Made by a program: the position numbers and the translations under genes | Shown: in pieces, positions 60,760 through 64,000 of the stretch | Layout of the letters: every line of letters begins with the position of its first letter | How positions within the stretch are numbered: the stretch's first letter is position 1 | The notes under the pieces: model-generated | Seen by the model: the letters and a program-made list of their open reading frames with translations, nothing else | Told to the model about the DNA's origin: nothing | Database searches by the model: none | From: Terrihabitans soli | GTDB lineage: Bacteria; Pseudomonadota; Alphaproteobacteria; Rhizobiales; Methylopilaceae | DNA: 64,000 nt | Assembly (NCBI RefSeq): GCF_014191545.1 | Contig: NZ_AP023361.1 | Location: forward strand, 3,004,501-3,068,500 | Reading direction: 5' to 3'

Positions 60760-62058
60760 TTAGACCTTGGCTAACTCAAAGGCCGATCGGGGCCATAAAA
60801 CCGTGACCACAGCGCCGGTTTCGCCGTTTTCGAAGCCGACTTTGGCCCCTGACCTCTCGAGTAAGGTTTTGGCGATGAAGACACCGAGGCCGAGCCCCGG
60901 CCGGTCGGTTTCCGGGGGCGCCCGGCCCGCCCCTCGGGTGGTGAGATAGGGGTCGCCGAGGCGGGCAAGGACCTCCGGCGGGAAGCCCGGGCCGTCGTCC
61001 TTTATGGTCACGCCGATCTCGCTCTCGTCCCAGCGGGCCGTGATCTGCACCTTCTGGCTGGCGAAATCGACGGCGTTTTCAACGAGATTGCCGAGACCGT
61101 AGAGGACGCCCGGATTGCGGCGGGCGACCGGCTCGTTCCTGTCCTTTTCCGGCGCGTCGATTTCGATGGCGACGCCGAATTCGCGATGCGGCGCCACGAC
61201 ATCCTCGATCAGATGCCGGATCGTCATTTCGGTGTGCGGCGCATCTTCCTCATGCAGCGAGGTCAGCTTCTGCAGAATCTCGCGGCAGCGGTCGACCTGC
61301 TCGCGCAGCAGATGGACGTCGTCGCGCACCGGGCCTTCCGGCACCGTCTTCTCGAGTTCGCGCGCCACAAGGCGGATGGTGGCGAGCGGCGTTCCGAGTT
61401 CATGGGCCGCAGCGGCCGCGAGCCCATCGAGCGCCGACATATGCTGCTCGCGCGCCAGAACGAGTTCGGTCGCCGACAGCGCATCGGAGAGCTGGCGGCC
61501 TTCATCGGCAACGCGCCAAGCGTAAATGCCGATAAAGCCGAGCGCGAGGCAGATCGCGGTCCAGACACCCGCCACATAAAGACCCGGCACCTGGAAGACG
61601 CCGCCCGGCCAGGGCAGCGGCATATGGAAGACGGCCAGCACGCTGACGCAGACGAAAGCCAGAATGCCGAGCAGAGTCGTCGGCAGCGGCGGAAGGCTTG
61701 TCGCCGAAATCAGAACCGGCGCGAGAAAGAGCATGGCGAACGGATTTTCGAGACCGCCGGTGAGAGCCAGAAGAATGGCGAGCTGAACGATGTCGAACCC
61801 GAGCAGCATCGCGGCGCGGCGCGTATCGAGGCGTTCGGTCACCGGATAGACGAGGCGCAGAAAAATGTTCAGCACCGCCGAGGCCAGAATGGCGACGAAG
61901 CACATCGCCAGAGGCAGCTCGACGCCGAGCCCGAAAAACACCCCGACCACCGCGGCCGTCTGCCCGGCAATGGCCAGCCAGCGCAGCCGGATAAGCGTAT
62001 CGAGCCGGAGCAGATAGGCCGGGGAGAAACCGGACATTTGCGAGAAGGTGTCGGGCAT
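60760..62058 (-). CDS. actS: ActS/PrrB/RegB family redox-sensitive histidine kinase
   Basis: 432 residues. Six membrane helices lie in the first 190 residues. The quinone-sensing loop GGLENPFAMLFLAPVL matches the GGxxNPF motif of RegB. The H-box is AAAAHELGTPLATIRLV, and the redox-active Cys aligns with C in REQVDRCREILQKLTSL. HATPase: VLYGLGNLVENAVDFA, DDGPGFP and GLGLGVFIAKTLLE. It phosphorylates or dephosphorylates ActR according to the ubiquinone redox state and thiol oxidation. Confidence 0.95.
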   Translation of the reverse strand: MPDTFSQMSGFSPAYLLRLDTLIRLRWLAIAGQTAAVVGVFFGLGVELPLAMCFVAILASAVLNIFLRLVYPVTERLDTRRAAMLLGFDIVQLAILLALTGGLENPFAMLFLAPVLISATSLPPLPTTLLGILAFVCVSVLAVFHMPLPWPGGVFQVPGLYVAGVWTAICLALGFIGIYAWRVADEGRQLSDALSATELVLAREQHMSALDGLAAAAAHELGTPLATIRLVARELEKTVPEGPVRDDVHLLREQVDRCREILQKLTSLHEEDAPHTEMTIRHLIEDVVAPHREFGVAIEIDAPEKDRNEPVARRNPGVLYGLGNLVENAVDFASQKVQITARWDESEIGVTIKDDGPGFPPEVLARLGDPYLTTRGAGRAPPETDRPGLGLGVFIAKTLLERSGAKVGFENGETGAVVTVLWPRSAFELAKV

Positions 62059-62159
62059 GGCTCTTCTTTAGCGCAAGCCGGGCGGCCTGCGAAATCGGCC
62101 GCGCGCTGAGATGGTTAGCCCCTCGATAAATCCGCTTCGAGGGGCTAGATAGCCCTCCG

Positions 62160-62921
62160 ATGTCCGATATCCCCGCCATCGAGGTCGAGAACCTCGTCAA
62201 GATTTACGATGACGTGACCGCCGTCGACGGGGTCAGCCTGACGATCCCCAAAGGCGCAATCGTCGGACTTCTCGGCGGCAACGGCGCCGGCAAGACGACG
62301 ACGATCACCTCGATCATGGGGCTTCTGCGCCCGACCTCGGGCAGAACACGCGTTCTCGGCGCCGACATGATGCGCGAGCGGCACAGCGTCCTGCACCGCA
62401 TGAACTTCCAGAGTCCCTATGTCGATCTGCCGGGCCGCCTGACCGTCCGCCAGAACCTTCTGACCTTTGCGCGCCTGTACGGACACCCAAATCCCAAGGC
62501 GCGGGCACAGCAACTGGCCGAAGAGCTTGAACTTTTTCCCTTCTTCGACCGCAAGACCGGCCAGCTCTCGGCCGGACAGAAGACGCGCGTGGCGCTGGCC
62601 AAAGCGCTCGTCAACGATCCGGAAGTGCTGCTGCTCGACGAACCGACCGCCTCGCTCGATCCCGACACCGCCGGCTGGATCCGCGACCGGATTTCAGATC
62701 ACCGGACGAAGAAGGGCGCGACCATCCTTCTGGCCTCGCACAATATGCGCGAGGTGGAGCGCCTGTGCGACCGCGTCGTCTTCATGCGGCGCGGCAAGAT
62801 CGTTGCGGACGCGACGCCCACGGAACTTCTCGAAAAATACGGGCGCGAGACGATGGAGGATGTCTTCATCGATGTCGCGCGCGGGGAAGCGGCCATGGCG
62901 GCGCTGGAGGGCGCGCTGTGA
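62160..62921 (+). CDS. ABC transporter ATP-binding protein (ABC-2 type exporter)
   Basis: 253 residues. Walker A GGNGAGKTTTI (residue about 38), LSAGQKTRVALAKAL signature, Walker B VLLLDEPTASLD and the switch His in LLASHNMREVE. The C-terminus is short, of the CcmA/NodI-like class. It drives export by the permease encoded next, whose GTG overlaps its stop codon. The substrate is unknown; multidrug, polysaccharide and peptide export all occur in this class. Confidence 0.92.
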   Translation: MSDIPAIEVENLVKIYDDVTAVDGVSLTIPKGAIVGLLGGNGAGKTTTITSIMGLLRPTSGRTRVLGADMMRERHSVLHRMNFQSPYVDLPGRLTVRQNLLTFARLYGHPNPKARAQQLAEELELFPFFDRKTGQLSAGQKTRVALAKALVNDPEVLLLDEPTASLDPDTAGWIRDRISDHRTKKGATILLASHNMREVERLCDRVVFMRRGKIVADATPTELLEKYGRETMEDVFIDVARGEAAMAALEGAL

Positions 62922-63736
62922 GGGATATCGCCTATCGCGCATTTTCGCCGGCGCGCATCGGCGCGATGGTGATGCGCCAGATCTATGTGCTGCGGTCGTC
63001 CTGGCCGCGCCTGCTCGAAATCGTCTACTGGCCGGCCATGTCCATGCTGACCTGGGGCTTCCTGCAGACCTGGGTCGGCCAGCAATCGGGGAGCGCTGCG
63101 GCCGCCGCCGGAACTTTGCTCGGCTCGATCCTGCTCTGGGACATTCTGGTGCGTGGGGGGCTCGGCTTTTCCATCACCTTCCTTGAGGAGATGTACGCCA
63201 AGAACATCGGCAATCTGATGATGAGCCCGCTGACGCCGCTCGAATTCGTCTGCTCGCTCGGCGTGATGAGCATTGTGCGCCTTCTGATCGGCCTTGTGCC
63301 GGTCTCGCTGATCGCCCTCGTTCTGTTCGGCTTCAATCTCTGGGGGCTCGGCTTTCCGCTGATCCTCTTCTTCATCAATCTCATCTTCACCGCCTGGGCG
63401 GTGTCGCTGGTCGTGGCCGGCCTCATCCTGCGCCACGGCCTCGGCGCCGAGAGTCTCGCCTGGACGGCCATCTTCATCATGATGCCGCTCTCGGCCGTCT
63501 TCTATCCGGTGGCGGTGCTGCCGCCCGCGGCGCAATATGTCGCCTGGGCCCTGCCGCCGAGCTATGTCTTCGAGGGCATGCGGGCGCTGCTGGTCGAGGG
63601 GGTTTTCCGCAGCGATCTGATGCTCTGGGCGCTCTGCCTCAACGCCATATATTTCGGAATTGCCGTTCTGGTGTTCCTGCGTCTCCTCGACGGAGCGCGG
63701 ACGGCCGGCTCGCTTCTGGCGTCCAATACCGAGTAA
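62918..63736 (+). CDS. ABC-2 type transporter permease
   Basis: 272 residues from the GTG at 62918 that overlaps the ATPase stop (GTGA); the frame is open further but would run through the ATPase gene. Six membrane helices. RQIYVLRSSWPRLLEIVYWPAMSMLTWGFLQ at the start and MMPLSAVFYPVAVLPPAAQYVAWALPPSYVFEGMRALLVEG at the end are typical of NodJ-like ABC-2 permeases. It and the ATPase make a complete half-size exporter. The gene runs convergently into the partial gene at the window end. Confidence 0.9.
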   Translation: MRDIAYRAFSPARIGAMVMRQIYVLRSSWPRLLEIVYWPAMSMLTWGFLQTWVGQQSGSAAAAAGTLLGSILLWDILVRGGLGFSITFLEEMYAKNIGNLMMSPLTPLEFVCSLGVMSIVRLLIGLVPVSLIALVLFGFNLWGLGFPLILFFINLIFTAWAVSLVVAGLILRHGLGAESLAWTAIFIMMPLSAVFYPVAVLPPAAQYVAWALPPSYVFEGMRALLVEGVFRSDLMLWALCLNAIYFGIAVLVFLRLLDGARTAGSLLASNTE

Positions 63737-64000
63737 TCAGAACGCCTGGCGTACGGGATCGGGGATTTCAAACCCGGCTTCGGTTCCGCCGAATCTCTCT
63801 TGTGTCGTGGTGTCGAAAGCGGCGTAGAGAGCCCCTTTTATGGTGAGACCGACATAGCGGTCTTCGGCGCTCCAGACGATCTCGAGGTCGTCCTGGCCGA
63901 AACCGGGTTCCGCGCTGACGATGTGAATATGGGCGACGATTTGCGACCCGTCCGGCTGATGCATATCGAAAAGATAAAAATACCCGGTTTCGCCGTCATA
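63737..64000 (-). CDS. 3' end of an unknown gene (truncated by window edge)
   Basis: The last 87 residues of an unidentified protein; the frame is open through base 64000. It reads YDGETGYFYLFDMHQPDGSQ at the visible start and ends FEIPDPVRQAF. The alternation of hydrophobic and polar residues (VAHIHIVSAEPG, LEIVWSAEDRYVGL) suggests a beta-sheet protein. No family was recognised. It converges on the ABC permease with no gap. Confidence 0.6.
   Translation of the reverse strand, partial: YDGETGYFYLFDMHQPDGSQIVAHIHIVSAEPGFGQDDLEIVWSAEDRYVGLTIKGALYAAFDTTTQERFGGTEAGFEIPDPVRQAF

Overview
The window looks like a chromosomal segment of an alphaproteobacterium, most likely Hyphomicrobiales. The grounds are high GC with strong third-position bias, FixJ-, ActS/ActR- and MmcB-type genes, an alphaproteobacterial ligase/Lhr/PdeM/exonuclease DNA-repair cluster, oxlT, and GC-rich palindromic repeats typical of Bradyrhizobium-like genomes. 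The genus cannot be fixed from the sequence. No phage, transposase or CRISPR array was seen.

Layout. 1-2858 (minus): a guanidine-utilisation operon headed by a guanidine-I riboswitch, with two DUF1989 carboxyguanidine deiminase subunits and the start of a biotin-dependent carboxylase that homology alone would call urea carboxylase. 2914-9380: a DNA-repair island of PdeM, Lhr-type helicase and a GNAT (minus) divergent from an MBL exonuclease and an ATP-dependent DNA ligase (plus). 9472-16156: metabolic genes (cytochrome c', LLM oxidoreductase, glpD, a 45-residue protein, a DapA-like aldolase, a lipoprotein hydrolase, a HAD phosphatase). 16194-20248: a ribonucleotide reductase operon whose small subunit has Phe at the tyrosyl-radical position (class Ic type). 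20658-26695: HD-GYP protein, metE behind a near-perfect palindrome, two small unknown genes, and a divergent HxlR/FMN-reductase pair. 26749-33308: polA carrying an in-frame palindromic repeat, oxlT, an acyltransferase and a 1-Cys peroxiredoxin. 33463-35717: ergothioneine genes egtB-egtD.

35997-41473 is the most unusual locus: a phosphorelay made of a FixJ-type DNA-binding protein whose N-terminus looks like a histidine-kinase dimerisation domain, a PAS hybrid kinase, a REC-Hpt protein, a REC protein with a decayed GGDEF-like domain, a stand-alone Hpt, a stand-alone REC and a Crp/Fnr regulator. GTACGTA-type sequences like FixJ boxes lie upstream of three of its transcription units, suggesting a self-contained circuit.

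41711-50082: a tRNA-Arg(CCG) followed by a surface-glycan island of visibly lower GC (a glycosyltransferase fusion, GT61, GT2, 3-amino-sugar aminotransferase and ketoisomerase, acyltransferases). 50138-53951 continues the envelope theme with a GT-C-like membrane protein, GtrA and an FAD oxidoreductase. 54074-59384: an RND efflux pump running directly into a DUF2946-like protein and a PCu(A)C copper chaperone. 59479-62058: mmcB, a REP-like element and the redox pair actS-actR. 62160-64000: an ABC-2 exporter and the 3' end of an unknown gene.
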